The notes under the pieces were generated by a model. The model saw nothing but the letters and a program-made list of their open reading frames with translations. It was not told the origin of the DNA and ran no database searches. From Phaeocystidibacter marisrubri (lineage in GTDB: Bacteria > Bacteroidota > Bacteroidia > Flavobacteriales > Schleiferiaceae), in NCBI RefSeq assembly GCF_008933165.1, contig NZ_WBVQ01000001.1:1178001-1242000 (forward strand): 64,000 bases of DNA, in the 5' to 3' direction. This document shows, one piece after another, positions 8,685 through 17,202 of the stretch. Made by a program: the position numbers and the translations under genes. Each line of letters begins with the position of its first letter. The stretch's first letter is position 1.

Positions 8685-9499
8685 AACGAGGATTCATCAC
8701 TTTATTCAGTGTTGTCAGCCTCTTTCTTCATGGACAAGAGGATGATTACTTCACGCCGGAATACTTGCCGAGTTACATTGAAATGACCGGTTCCTTTGAA
8801 ATGGGTTACACTACTTCATCGTATCCCATTTTAGAAGATTATTCAACCGATGGAGCTGCTGGGTTTTATACCGATGGGATCACCTATGGAGCTAGAATAC
8901 AAATTCGATTAGCCCAAGCTCGCGAGTGGTATGGAGGCCTTTCATTTCAATCACTCTCCACACCTCTTGGCAACAATAGACGCCTCGCAGTGACGGCTAG
9001 CATAGAAGCGGCCTACCCCGGATATACAGTTCGAGAAATCACTGTAACCCCTAAAACAGAGAACGGTTTAACCGATATTAATTCCTACAATTCTGCCTAC
9101 TCCTTTAACTTTTACGCTGGCTACGGATTTCGCAAAGACCGAATTTGCATAGGGCTAGAAGGTGGACTTCAATTCACGGCTTCTCAAGGAATGTGGATAG
9201 ATGCCGTGTTGAAAGAGCAAAACACAAATAATGAGTTCCGATTGGAACAGTATGGAACCTCTGAAAGCAGCCCCATTGCCTTTGGGCCCGGAATTGGCGT
9301 TGACCTGTCCTATCGCATTAATAGGCTTCTCGAAGTTTACGGTCATGCGCAGTTTGCTTTCACATGGTACCATTTCACATACGAGGAGTACTTCACAGAC
9401 ATTTTCAACAATTCCTACACTTACTACGAAAACGAATACTCGGGACAAGTAAATTTCTACAACATCATGGCCGGTGTGCGTTATTGCATAGGCCGTTGA
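8681..9499 (+). CDS. Outer-membrane beta-barrel protein candidate
   Basis: A 272-residue protein with a short signal peptide (MKRGFITLFSVVSLFLHGQ). It then shows many alternating aromatic and polar strands such as YSFNFYAGYGFRKDRICIGL and FYNIMAGVRYCIGR, the latter at the C-terminus with an aromatic strand end. This pattern fits an outer-membrane beta-barrel of the OmpA/PorT type. Unknown ligand. It is translationally coupled to the lipoprotein gene before it. Confidence 0.65.
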   Translation: MKRGFITLFSVVSLFLHGQEDDYFTPEYLPSYIEMTGSFEMGYTTSSYPILEDYSTDGAAGFYTDGITYGARIQIRLAQAREWYGGLSFQSLSTPLGNNRRLAVTASIEAAYPGYTVREITVTPKTENGLTDINSYNSAYSFNFYAGYGFRKDRICIGLEGGLQFTASQGMWIDAVLKEQNTNNEFRLEQYGTSESSPIAFGPGIGVDLSYRINRLLEVYGHAQFAFTWYHFTYEEYFTDIFNNSYTYYENEYSGQVNFYNIMAGVRYCIGR

Positions 9500-9575
9500 T
9501 GACGTATAATATGCAGTTGGTGAACTGAAACGTGCATTTGGTTAAATACCAAAAGTGTGAATTGTATATTGAGAG

Positions 9576-9583
9576 TACCTTTG
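9576..9583 (+). promoter_or_regulatory. Promoter -7 box
   Basis: TACCTTTG matches TAnnTTTG and lies 28 bases before the ATG at 9611. This supports the shorter start of the following gene. No well-spaced -33 TTG is visible. Confidence 0.4.
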
Positions 9584-9610
9584 AGGTGCTACCACCTCCT
9601 ACTTAACGGT

Positions 9611-10072
9611 ATGACTAATTCACACCTACAATCCGCAGAAATCATTCTGTTGGCCTTAGCTGGTATTTCCATTCTGGCTTTTTGGCTAGAACTACCTCAC
9701 AGTCCAATGGCGATGATGGTCAGCGTTGGATTAGTTGCAATTTTCTATTTCTACTTGAGCATCTTTCTCTTTAGAGGGAGTCAACCTTTTAGTAAGCGAG
9801 CGTCACCGAAAGAGTCGCCAAGTGTTTTGGCCACAATCGGCACCATTTTAGGTGGAGCTGGCCTAGGACTTGTAGTTGCTGGCTTTGGATTGGAAGTGGT
9901 GAATTGGATGGATGCCACTGGTATTTCAACAGCTGGATGCATTCTCATAATGGTTGGCGGACTTGCTATTCGAGTGGGTTATAATCACGATAGAAATGTA
10001 ATACGCCCCATTCTACTTCGCCTTTCTTTCGGCCTTTCATTGGGCATATTTACCCTCTTTTATTTTACGTGA
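9611..10072 (+). CDS. Hypothetical four-helix membrane protein
   Basis: A 153-residue protein beginning MTNSHLQSAEIILLALAGIS. It has four hydrophobic segments (about 9-27, 33-52, 75-95, 103-120) and a further one at the C-terminus, with glycine-rich helix faces (GGAGLGLVVAGFGLE). No family recognised. An upstream in-frame start at 9557 would overlap the promoter box, so 9611 is preferred. Confidence 0.55.
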   Translation: MTNSHLQSAEIILLALAGISILAFWLELPHSPMAMMVSVGLVAIFYFYLSIFLFRGSQPFSKRASPKESPSVLATIGTILGGAGLGLVVAGFGLEVVNWMDATGISTAGCILIMVGGLAIRVGYNHDRNVIRPILLRLSFGLSLGIFTLFYFT

Positions 10073-10089
10073 TTGACTAGCTTTACGAG

Positions 10090-11004
10090 ATGAAAGCATT
10101 TCTCGTAAGCCTATTCGTCGTTTTGTGTCCATGGAACGCACAGTCTCAAGATGTTCAGATTGAAAACGAACTAGGCACCTTCCATGCCCACTGGAAGCGC
10201 GCTGCTGGTGGTGCTGTAGTGGTGATCATCCCAGGTTCAGGCACTGTAGATCGCTTTGGGAATTCGGGTTCCGTGAAGGGGAACAACCTACTCTACTTGA
10301 GCGACTCCCTTCAATTGAGAGGTATCAGCGTTCTCAGCACAGATAAACTCTCGGCCAGTGAATCTAAGCCGATCAACATCGATAGCCTTACCTACGATAG
10401 CTTTGTCGCGCTGGCTAACGAATGGGTTGATGTAGCGAAAGACTCTGGCTATTCCAAGATTTATGTATTGGGACATTCACAAGGTTCGCTTACCGCGCTC
10501 ATACTCGGCAATCAACGAGATGATTTAGCTGGAGTCATCAGTCTTTGTGGCGCTGGTCAGCCGATTCAAGAAATATTGAAAGTACAATTGGCTGCGCAAT
10601 TCCCACCCGAGCAAATGGATGGAATTCGCCTCGCATTAGACAGTGTTGCCATGGGAGAAAGCCCTAAATCCCCATCTCCATTCCTCAACGGTTTATTCAA
10701 CCCCTCCCAATATCCCTTTTTGAAGAGTTGGATGGATTACGACCCGTGCATCTTTGCAGCCCAGATCAACTGCCCCCTCCTCATCCTATCTGGTGAAAAC
10801 GACATTCAAGTACCAGTTTCCGAAGGTGAATTACTTCACAATTGCAATCCCGCTTCTCAGAACATCGTCATACCTGGTATGGGCCACATGTTGAAGAAAT
10901 CCGTAAAACTCAGAGTTCTTGCTCTCCAACACTATGGAAATGCCGAGCTTCCAGTTATTCACGAACTACCAGAAACCATCGAGGCGTTCATTGAATCAAA
11001 TTAG
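10090..11004 (+). CDS. Secreted alpha/beta hydrolase
   Basis: A 304-residue protein with a signal peptide ending near residue 19 (NAQSQ). The alpha/beta hydrolase fold is shown by the oxyanion region VVVIIPGSG (about 43-51), the nucleophile elbow GHSQG with Ser130, an acid in LSGENDIQVP (about 236-245) and the His in GMGHML. It resembles Bacteroidota periplasmic esterases or acyl hydrolases. The substrate is unknown. Its stop codon overlaps, by two bases, the stop of the convergent phoH gene. Confidence 0.85.
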   Translation: MKAFLVSLFVVLCPWNAQSQDVQIENELGTFHAHWKRAAGGAVVVIIPGSGTVDRFGNSGSVKGNNLLYLSDSLQLRGISVLSTDKLSASESKPINIDSLTYDSFVALANEWVDVAKDSGYSKIYVLGHSQGSLTALILGNQRDDLAGVISLCGAGQPIQEILKVQLAAQFPPEQMDGIRLALDSVAMGESPKSPSPFLNGLFNPSQYPFLKSWMDYDPCIFAAQINCPLLILSGENDIQVPVSEGELLHNCNPASQNIVIPGMGHMLKKSVKLRVLALQHYGNAELPVIHELPETIEAFIESN

Positions 11005-12365
11005 AGGAGGTCGTTTGCTAGGTTAGCCAACTCACTTCTCTCTCCCTTCTCCAAGGCGATGTGGGCATATAGTGGATTCCCTTGAAGCTTATCCACCAAA
11101 TAACTCAATCCATTGGACTGCTCATCTAAGTACGGCGTGTCAATTTGGTTGACATCTCCCGTAAAGATGAATTTTGAATTTTCACCTGCTCTAGTGATAA
11201 TCGTCTTTATTTCATGAGGGGTAAGGTTCTGGGCCTCATCAACGATGAAAATTACATTGGATAAACTTCTTCCACGGATATAGGCGAGTGGAGTCACTAG
11301 AATCTTCTCGCTATTCACCATATCCTCAATCTGCTTGTATTGGCGATCGCGCTCTGAGAATTGATTCTTGATGTACTTTAAATTGTCCCACAGAGGCTGC
11401 ATATATGGGTTCACCTTCTGTTCCGCATCGCCTGGCAAGAAGCCAATATCACGATTGCTAAGAGGAACAATAGGCCGAGCTAGATAGATTTGCTTAAAAT
11501 TCCGTCGTTGTTCCAAACTTCCCGCAAGTGCCAAAAGCGTCTTCCCGGTACCTGCCACACCCGTTAGCGAAACCAGCTTGATATTGTCGTCCATAATGGC
11601 ATGGAGAGCAAAAGTTTGTTCCGCGTTACGTGGCTTGATGCCGTAAAACGACTTCTTTTCGATGTGTTCTAAAGCATCTCGATGTGCATTAAAGAAAGCC
11701 AAAGAAGAGCTTCTTGTCCCCTTCAGAATGTAAAACTTATTTGAAATAGGTTTAATCTTCTTGGTCAGCTTCACCAAGGCATCCTTATCAATATGACCAT
11801 CCGCGTAGAGCTTATCAATCACTTTTTGAGGAAACGGAGAAATCTGCTCCTTACCCGTGTAGATATTTGAAATGTCTTGAATTTTACCTGTTTGGTAATC
11901 TTCCGCCACCAACCCTAGCGCCTTGGCCTTAAGGCGTAAGTTGATGTCTTTTGTGACGAGTACAATCTTCTTGGTAGGCTCATCGGATTCCAACTTCAGC
12001 GCAGCGTTTAGGATGCGGTGATCCATCTTATGAGCCGCAAACACCTTTTGGGCATCCACTTTATCGCCGCTTACGCTCATAATCACCTTGAACCTTCCCC
12101 GCTTTGGACCATTGAGGTTGATCCACTCGTTCACCTTATTAGTTCCCGCCTTTTTATCTAGGAAACGGATAAACTCACGAGCTTCAAAATTCTTCGTGTC
12201 ATTTCCCTTCTTGAACTCGTCTAGCTCTTCCAACACGGTGATTGGAATAGCCACATCGTGTTCGTCGAAGTTCATAATAGCGTTGTGATCAAAGAGGATC
12301 ACAGACGTGTCTAACACAAAGATTTTCTTTGAGGTCTTTCGGCTTTTGGAAGTTGATGTTGGCAT
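11001..12365 (-). CDS. PIN-PhoH ATPase
   Basis: A 454-residue protein with two domains. The N-terminal PIN-type nuclease domain (about 14-150) begins KIFVLDTSVILFDHNAI with its first acidic residue. The C-terminal PhoH ATPase/helicase domain (about 240-450) has Walker A GVAGTGKT and Walker B FIVDEAQNLTPHE. The PhoH2/YlaK type combines RNA unwinding with sequence-specific RNase activity. The cellular substrate in Bacteroidota is not established. A TACCTTTT -7-like box lies about 20 bases before the start on the minus strand. Confidence 0.93.
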   Translation of the reverse strand: MPTSTSKSRKTSKKIFVLDTSVILFDHNAIMNFDEHDVAIPITVLEELDEFKKGNDTKNFEAREFIRFLDKKAGTNKVNEWINLNGPKRGRFKVIMSVSGDKVDAQKVFAAHKMDHRILNAALKLESDEPTKKIVLVTKDINLRLKAKALGLVAEDYQTGKIQDISNIYTGKEQISPFPQKVIDKLYADGHIDKDALVKLTKKIKPISNKFYILKGTRSSSLAFFNAHRDALEHIEKKSFYGIKPRNAEQTFALHAIMDDNIKLVSLTGVAGTGKTLLALAGSLEQRRNFKQIYLARPIVPLSNRDIGFLPGDAEQKVNPYMQPLWDNLKYIKNQFSERDRQYKQIEDMVNSEKILVTPLAYIRGRSLSNVIFIVDEAQNLTPHEIKTIITRAGENSKFIFTGDVNQIDTPYLDEQSNGLSYLVDKLQGNPLYAHIALEKGERSELANLANDLL

Positions 12366-12563
12366 ATCAAATAATGGTTTCTAAAAAGGTAGAGAACCGT
12401 TCCACAAATCAGAAACTCGACAAAAGGAACTATCAACAATATGAGGCCGGATTCTGTTGGTAACTTGAAGTCGAGCGTACTCCTACGTTTCGTAACTTTA
12501 AAGTTCGTGTTCAAACTAAAGTGACAGACTTTCGTCTACAGGCGAAAACCAATATCTCCTATC

Positions 12564-13205
12564 TTGAAATCACTAGACACCACCGCGGTAACTCAAATTT
12601 TCCCACAGTTTACCGACCAAAACCTACTTAAAGAACTCAGTGAAAACGGCTACATCCAACGATACCACTCCGGTGATTATATCATGGATAAAGGAATGCC
12701 TGTAGAGTTCGTTCCGCTATTAATATCAGGCTCCATGCGCATTATGCGTAGAGACGACGAAGACCGTGAGTTGCTCTTGTATTATTTGAGAGCCGGCGAA
12801 ACCTGTGCTAGCAGTCTAACGTGTTGCATGGACAAATCCATCAGTGAAGTTGAAGCTGTGGCTGAAGAAGACACAGAGGTGCTCGCTATCCCTTCTAACT
12901 TGGTAGATGTGTGGATGGAGAAATACCCTCAATGGAAGGCCTACGTGATGCAGACCTACCACGATCGATTTCAAGAATTGATGGAAACGATAGACGCGAT
13001 TGCTTTTCATCAATTGGATGAGAGAATGTTGAGGTATTTCAATGAGCGCATTGAGAATCAAAATGGAGATCGTGTGATTAAGGCTTCCCATCAAGAGATT
13101 GCCACAGATTTACACTCCAGTAGAGAGGTGATTAGCCGATTGCTGAAACAGATGGAGAAGGAAGGAATGGTAGCGCTAGGCCGCAACCGGGTTGAAGTGC
13201 TCTAA
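12564..13205 (+). CDS. Crp/Fnr-family regulator with a CX5CC motif
   Basis: A 213-residue regulator. The cyclic-nucleotide-binding-like beta-roll spans about 20-120 and the Crp-type winged helix about 165-213, with the recognition helix in HSSREVISRLLKQMEKEG. The frame starts with TTG; no in-frame ATG lies just upstream, and the next one is inside the beta-roll. The protein has only three cysteines, all in GETCASSLTCCM (81, 87, 88), placed where many Crp proteins bind their effector. With a persulfide dioxygenase-like gene downstream, a thiol-based sulfur sensor is a fair inference. A 25-bp repeat array starts six bases after its stop codon. Confidence 0.88.
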   Translation: MKSLDTTAVTQIFPQFTDQNLLKELSENGYIQRYHSGDYIMDKGMPVEFVPLLISGSMRIMRRDDEDRELLLYYLRAGETCASSLTCCMDKSISEVEAVAEEDTEVLAIPSNLVDVWMEKYPQWKAYVMQTYHDRFQELMETIDAIAFHQLDERMLRYFNERIENQNGDRVIKASHQEIATDLHSSREVISRLLKQMEKEGMVALGRNRVEVL

Positions 13206-13210
13206 GGCCT

Positions 13211-13575
13211 CTGCGAAGCCCATGCCATCAGCAACCTGCGAAGCCCTTGCCACCAGCAAACTGCGAAGCCCTTGCCATCAGCAACCTGCGAAGCCCTTGC
13301 CACCGGCAACCTGCGAAGCCCTTGCCACCGGCAACCTGCGAAGCCCTTGCCACCAGCAACCTGCGAAGCCCTTGCCACCAGCAACCTGCGTAGCCCTTGC
13401 CACCAGCAACCTGCGAAGCCCTTGCCACCGGCAACCTGCGAAGCCCTTGCCACCGGCAACCTGCGAAGCCCTTGCCACCAGCAACCTGCGAAGCCCTTGC
13501 CACCAGCAACCTGCGTAGCCCTTGCCATCAGCAACCTGCGAAGCCCTTGCCACCGGCAACCTGCGAAGCCCCCAT
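13211..13575 (+). repeat. 25-bp tandem repeat array, 15 copies
   Basis: CTGCG(A/T)AGCCC recurs at exact 25-base steps from 13211 to 13561: 14 full units and one partial. Units vary at few positions: CACCGG, CACCAG or CATCAG in the middle, and GAAG or GTAG near the start. CCGG units contain the small hairpin TTGCC-ACC-GGCAA. Units 4-8 (13286-13410) and 9-13 (13411-13535) are the same five variants in the same order, differing at one base, so a 125-bp block was duplicated. All six frames are open because of the composition and period. This is not evidence of coding. There are no spacers, so it is not CRISPR. Confidence 0.95.
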
Positions 13576-13621
13576 CCAACCAACTGTGACTCCCATCACC
13601 TTTCCCCCATTTTCAACTTCG

Positions 13622-13629
13622 CATCTTTG
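13622..13629 (+). promoter_or_regulatory. Possible -7 box for the MBL-rhodanese gene
   Basis: CATCTTTG differs from TAnnTTTG at the first position and lies 53 bases before the ATG at 13683, just after the repeat array. It would give the gene its own promoter independent of the regulator gene. Confidence 0.3.
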
Positions 13630-13682
13630 TACCATCAAAACGACAAAGTTGAACCGAGCGCCGAGCTCATCAATCAAAAAAT

Positions 13683-15095
13683 ATGAACGTAGAACAGATA
13701 TATACCAATTGTCTTGCTGAAGCGGCGTACTACATTACGTCCAATGGTGAAGCAGCTGTCATTGATCCACTGCGCGAATCTGAACCTTATCTCGAGCGTC
13801 TGGAGAGGGATGGTGTGAAATTGAAATACATTTTTGAGACCCACTACCATGCTGATTTCGTTTCAGGTCACTTAGATCTTGCTAAGAAAACCGGCGCAAC
13901 CATTGTATATGGCCCTAATGCAAATCCTGTATTTGAAGCGCATGAAGCAGTGGATAATGAGGAGTTCACTATTGGCGACGTGAGAATTCGAGTACTTCAC
14001 ACTCCGGGACACACACAAGAATCTTCCACTTTTCTTCTCATTGATGAAAACGACGAGGAACGCGCCATTTTCACTGGAGACACCTTGTTCTTGGGGGATG
14101 TTGGTCGACCAGACCTCGCCATCAAAACCGATTTGACTCAAGAGGATCTTGCAGGAATGCTCTTCGATTCTCTTCGCAATAAGATCATGACACTTCCCGA
14201 TAGCATTACGGTTTACCCTGGACATGGTGCGGGATCTAGCTGTGGAAAGAACTTGAGTTCTGATACGGTAGATATATTGGGAAATCAAAAGCGAACCAAC
14301 TATGCCCTTCGCGAGAGTATGACCAAGGAAGAGTTCATCAAAGAAGTAACCGAAGGTCTTGCCCCTCCTCCACAGTATTTCCCAGAAAATGCCAAAATGA
14401 ACAAGTTTGGCTACGATTCTGTGGATGAAGTAATGGAAAGAGGAATGAAAGCCCTTACCCCTGCAGAGGTAGCATCAGAAATCGAAGCTGGAGCCTTGGT
14501 GCTCGACACCCGTTCAGCGGATGCCTTTGCAGCTTCACACATCCCGAACTCGATGTTCATTGGCATTGATGGCAACTTCGCCATGTGGGTCGGAGCATTG
14601 ATCACCAACCTCAAGCGCCGCATTGTCTTCTTGGCACCAGAAGGTCGCGAAGAAGAAGTGGTACGTCGACTTGCACGTGTGGGATACGACCATGCGGTGG
14701 GATACCTCAAAGGCGGGATGGAAGCTTGGACAGCGGCTGGCAAAGAAGATGCTAGCACAAAGTCTATTTCTGCCGTCACCTTTGAAGAGCGTTATGCAAA
14801 GGGTGAAACCAATGTTGTGGATGTTCGCAAAGAGGGAGAATACAACCGTCGACATATAGAAGGTGCACAATTGTGGCCATTAGACGACATTCTTCGTGAA
14901 ATGGGAACTCTTGACAGAGAAAAACAAATGTTTGTACACTGTGCAGGTGGTTACCGATCTATGATTGCAATGAGCATGTTAGAAGCGGAAGGTTACACCA
15001 ACCTGACCAATGTTGAAGGTGGATTCAAAGCAATTGAAGCGCTCAACCATGTTCCGTTGACAGATGAAGTTACGTGCGCAAGCACTGCACAATAG
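13683..15095 (+). CDS. MBL-fold hydrolase with two rhodanese domains (persulfide dioxygenase-like)
   Basis: A 470-residue fusion. The metallo-beta-lactamase domain (1-245) has THYHADFVSGH, HTPGHTQESS, FTGDTLFLGDVGRPDL and YPGHGAGSSCGK, the pattern of ETHE1-like persulfide dioxygenases. Two rhodanese domains follow. The first (about 255-360) has no Cys in its active loop region (IVFLAPEGREEEV), so it looks inactive. The second (about 370-460) keeps the catalytic loop CAGGYRS with Cys420. Known relatives oxidise persulfides to sulfite or thiosulfate in sulfide detoxification. The Crp-type regulator upstream fits that role. Confidence 0.9.
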   Translation: MNVEQIYTNCLAEAAYYITSNGEAAVIDPLRESEPYLERLERDGVKLKYIFETHYHADFVSGHLDLAKKTGATIVYGPNANPVFEAHEAVDNEEFTIGDVRIRVLHTPGHTQESSTFLLIDENDEERAIFTGDTLFLGDVGRPDLAIKTDLTQEDLAGMLFDSLRNKIMTLPDSITVYPGHGAGSSCGKNLSSDTVDILGNQKRTNYALRESMTKEEFIKEVTEGLAPPPQYFPENAKMNKFGYDSVDEVMERGMKALTPAEVASEIEAGALVLDTRSADAFAASHIPNSMFIGIDGNFAMWVGALITNLKRRIVFLAPEGREEEVVRRLARVGYDHAVGYLKGGMEAWTAAGKEDASTKSISAVTFEERYAKGETNVVDVRKEGEYNRRHIEGAQLWPLDDILREMGTLDREKQMFVHCAGGYRSMIAMSMLEAEGYTNLTNVEGGFKAIEALNHVPLTDEVTCASTAQ

Positions 15096-15121
15096 AGAGA
15101 GAGGTAAGTAGTGTGATTTTC

Positions 15122-15157
15122 AGAGAAGAGTTCAGAAATGAGCTCTTCTCTCTTTTT
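15122..15157 (+). terminator. Intrinsic terminator after the MBL-rhodanese gene
   Basis: AGAGAAGAG and CTCTTCTCT pair around a 12-base loop and are followed by CTTTTT. The T tract touches the stop of the convergent nnr gene. Confidence 0.7.
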
Positions 15158-16637
15158 AGAACAATGCGTCGATCAGATCACCAGCAACTACGGAATGTTC
15201 TCCCCTCCTGGCTGCCACTTCTTCTCCTGCACAACCGTGCAACCAAACCCCATAACGCGCAGCGCGTATTGGAGTAATTCCCTGCGCCAATAATCCCGCG
15301 ATAATTCCAGTAAGTACATCTCCTGTACCACCACTTGCCATGGCTGGATGTCCGGTTGAATTGAAATACACATTCCCGTCCGAATCGCAAACCGCCGTGT
15401 ACGCCCCTTTTAATACAACGATGCACTTCTTGTCTCCTGCCCACGCACTCGCCTCTTGAAGCAGCTCTAAAGGAGACTCTACTTCCCTACCAAGCATTCG
15501 TTCAAACTCTCCCTTATGTGGTGTTAAAATGGCGTTTTGAGGAATGAGATGCCAGGCCTGTGAAGTTCCGATTAAATGGAGGGCATCGGCATCCAATACC
15601 ACAGGAAGTTCAATTTCAGATAGGAGTTTTTCCAGTCCCTTAAAAACGGAATGCTCTCTTCCAAGACCTGGTCCTATTCCGATGGCAGAAATACGGGAAG
15701 ATACGGGAACATTGCTCACAGAGCGCTCAGAATGATCGGTCTGAACCATGGCTTCAGGAGCAGAAATTTGAAGTACATCTCGTCCGCATGAAGGAACATG
15801 TGCGGTTACCAAACCCGCACCACTTCTGAGTGCAGCCTTAGTAGCAAGGACGGCTGCGCCCATCATACCTTCATGTCCACCAACAATTAATGCATGTCCG
15901 TAATCGCCTTTATGCGAAAAGACTTTACGCATGGGACGAAAGCTCTCTACCTCCTCATCCATGGTCAGGAAATAAGTAGAATGCTCCTCTTCCATGGCCA
16001 GTTCATCCAGGCCAATATCGAGTACATGTACATCTCCAGTATAATCGCCCATGTCTGGTAAAAGGAAGCTCAATTTGGGAAACTGGAAAGTAAGGGTGTG
16101 AGATGCTCGAACGGCGGTATTCCAATTTACGGTCGTAAAATCAGCCGGAATTCCAGTGGGGATATCAATACTTATGACATGATCGTACCCTTCCTCAATT
16201 CCCTTAACCACATCTCGAATGATACCGCGCAAGGGTTTATCCAACCCAATACCTAAGATGGCATCAATGGCGATGGAATTCTCATTCACTCGAGGCATTT
16301 CCTTGAGTCCATTGATGTAATGAACATTTAACTCCACTTCATCCAAACGACTCAAATTGTGATCGAACTCAGCGGAACCTTTGCTTCGGTGAGCTACAAT
16401 AAAAGGCCTGCAGTTGTATCCAGCGTTATTGAGAAGTCGGGCTAAAGCGAGACCATCGCCACCGTTGTTTCCCATCCCACAGAAAATGTGAAACTCAACG
16501 TCCTTTTCGTAATAGTCTTCAATCCAATCCACGCAAGCAAGCGCTGCGCGTTCCATCAATTGAATAGAAGAAATAGGCTCTCTTTCTATAGTAGCGGCGT
16601 CAATTCGCTTGATTTGCTCGGCTGAGAATAGCTTCAT
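15156..16637 (-). CDS. nnr: Bifunctional NAD(P)H-hydrate epimerase/dehydratase
   Basis: A 493-residue two-domain repair enzyme. The N-terminal YjeF epimerase domain (about 1-215) has FCGMGNNGGDGLALAR. The C-terminal ribokinase-like dehydratase domain (about 225-490) has LTPHKGEFERM and the nucleotide-binding GHPAMASGGTGDVLTG. It repairs hydrated NADH and NADPH. It overlaps coaE by 38 bases at its start and is last in the ybbR-coaE-nnr transcript. Confidence 0.95.
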   Translation of the reverse strand: MKLFSAEQIKRIDAATIEREPISSIQLMERAALACVDWIEDYYEKDVEFHIFCGMGNNGGDGLALARLLNNAGYNCRPFIVAHRSKGSAEFDHNLSRLDEVELNVHYINGLKEMPRVNENSIAIDAILGIGLDKPLRGIIRDVVKGIEEGYDHVISIDIPTGIPADFTTVNWNTAVRASHTLTFQFPKLSFLLPDMGDYTGDVHVLDIGLDELAMEEEHSTYFLTMDEEVESFRPMRKVFSHKGDYGHALIVGGHEGMMGAAVLATKAALRSGAGLVTAHVPSCGRDVLQISAPEAMVQTDHSERSVSNVPVSSRISAIGIGPGLGREHSVFKGLEKLLSEIELPVVLDADALHLIGTSQAWHLIPQNAILTPHKGEFERMLGREVESPLELLQEASAWAGDKKCIVVLKGAYTAVCDSDGNVYFNSTGHPAMASGGTGDVLTGIIAGLLAQGITPIRAARYGVWLHGCAGEEVAARRGEHSVVAGDLIDALF

Positions 16638-17202
16638 GAATGGTTTGTACTTGTGGAATTAGCGTTGAATTACCATCGTTCAAGATAATGAAATCAGCGA
16701 GCTTCGACTTATGCTCGTCCGACCATTGTGATCGCATTCTGGCAACCACACTTTGTTCGTCCACGCCATCTCTATTCATTACCCTTTCGATGCGTACTTC
16801 TTCTGGAGCTGTGACCAAAATATTCGCATCGGAAGTTTTATATCCTCCCGTCTCAAAAAGAATGGCTGCTTCTCTCAAAACATAGGGCGAAGACTGCTCG
16901 TCCGCCCACCTCTCAAAGTCCTTAGCTACTGCAGGATGAACTACGCCATTCACAAATTGTCGATCTTCTTCCGATTCAAAAATTTTCTGAGCCAGCCAAC
17001 TGCGATTCAAAACACCATCTGGATACAATTCTTCACCAAAATATGCGATCAAATCCGACTTCACTTCGTCGTCTTCCACCATCAATCGTTTGGCATTAGA
17101 GTCTGCGTAATAGCACGGAATGCCAAAGGCTTCAAAAACCTTCGCAACGGTGCTTTTTCCACTTCCTATTCCACCGGTAATTCCAATTCGTAGAGGTTTC
17201 AT
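16600..17202 (-). CDS. coaE: Dephospho-CoA kinase
   Basis: A 200-residue protein with a P-loop at the very start, MKPLRIGITGGIGSGKSTVA, followed by the substrate region YYADSNAKRLM and the LVTAPEEVRIERVMNRDG stretch. It catalyses the last step of coenzyme A synthesis. Its ATG overlaps the stop of ybbR in an ATGA, and its 3' end overlaps nnr, so the three are translationally linked. Confidence 0.95.
   Translation of the reverse strand: MKPLRIGITGGIGSGKSTVAKVFEAFGIPCYYADSNAKRLMVEDDEVKSDLIAYFGEELYPDGVLNRSWLAQKIFESEEDRQFVNGVVHPAVAKDFERWADEQSSPYVLREAAILFETGGYKTSDANILVTAPEEVRIERVMNRDGVDEQSVVARMRSQWSDEHKSKLADFIILNDGNSTLIPQVQTIHEAILSRANQAN

Noticed and set aside
12311-12514. Minus-strand frame across the phoH start
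   Set aside because: It partly overlaps phoH in another frame and has no signal or family likeness.
13211-13575. CRISPR array
   Set aside because: Units are contiguous at 25 bases, with no spacers and no cas genes nearby.
13192-13589. Long open frames of 90-125 codons in all six frames of the 25-bp array
   Set aside because: A 25-base period cannot keep one frame, and the units lack stops by composition. The frames repeat the same 25-residue pattern in all phases, so they are artefacts.
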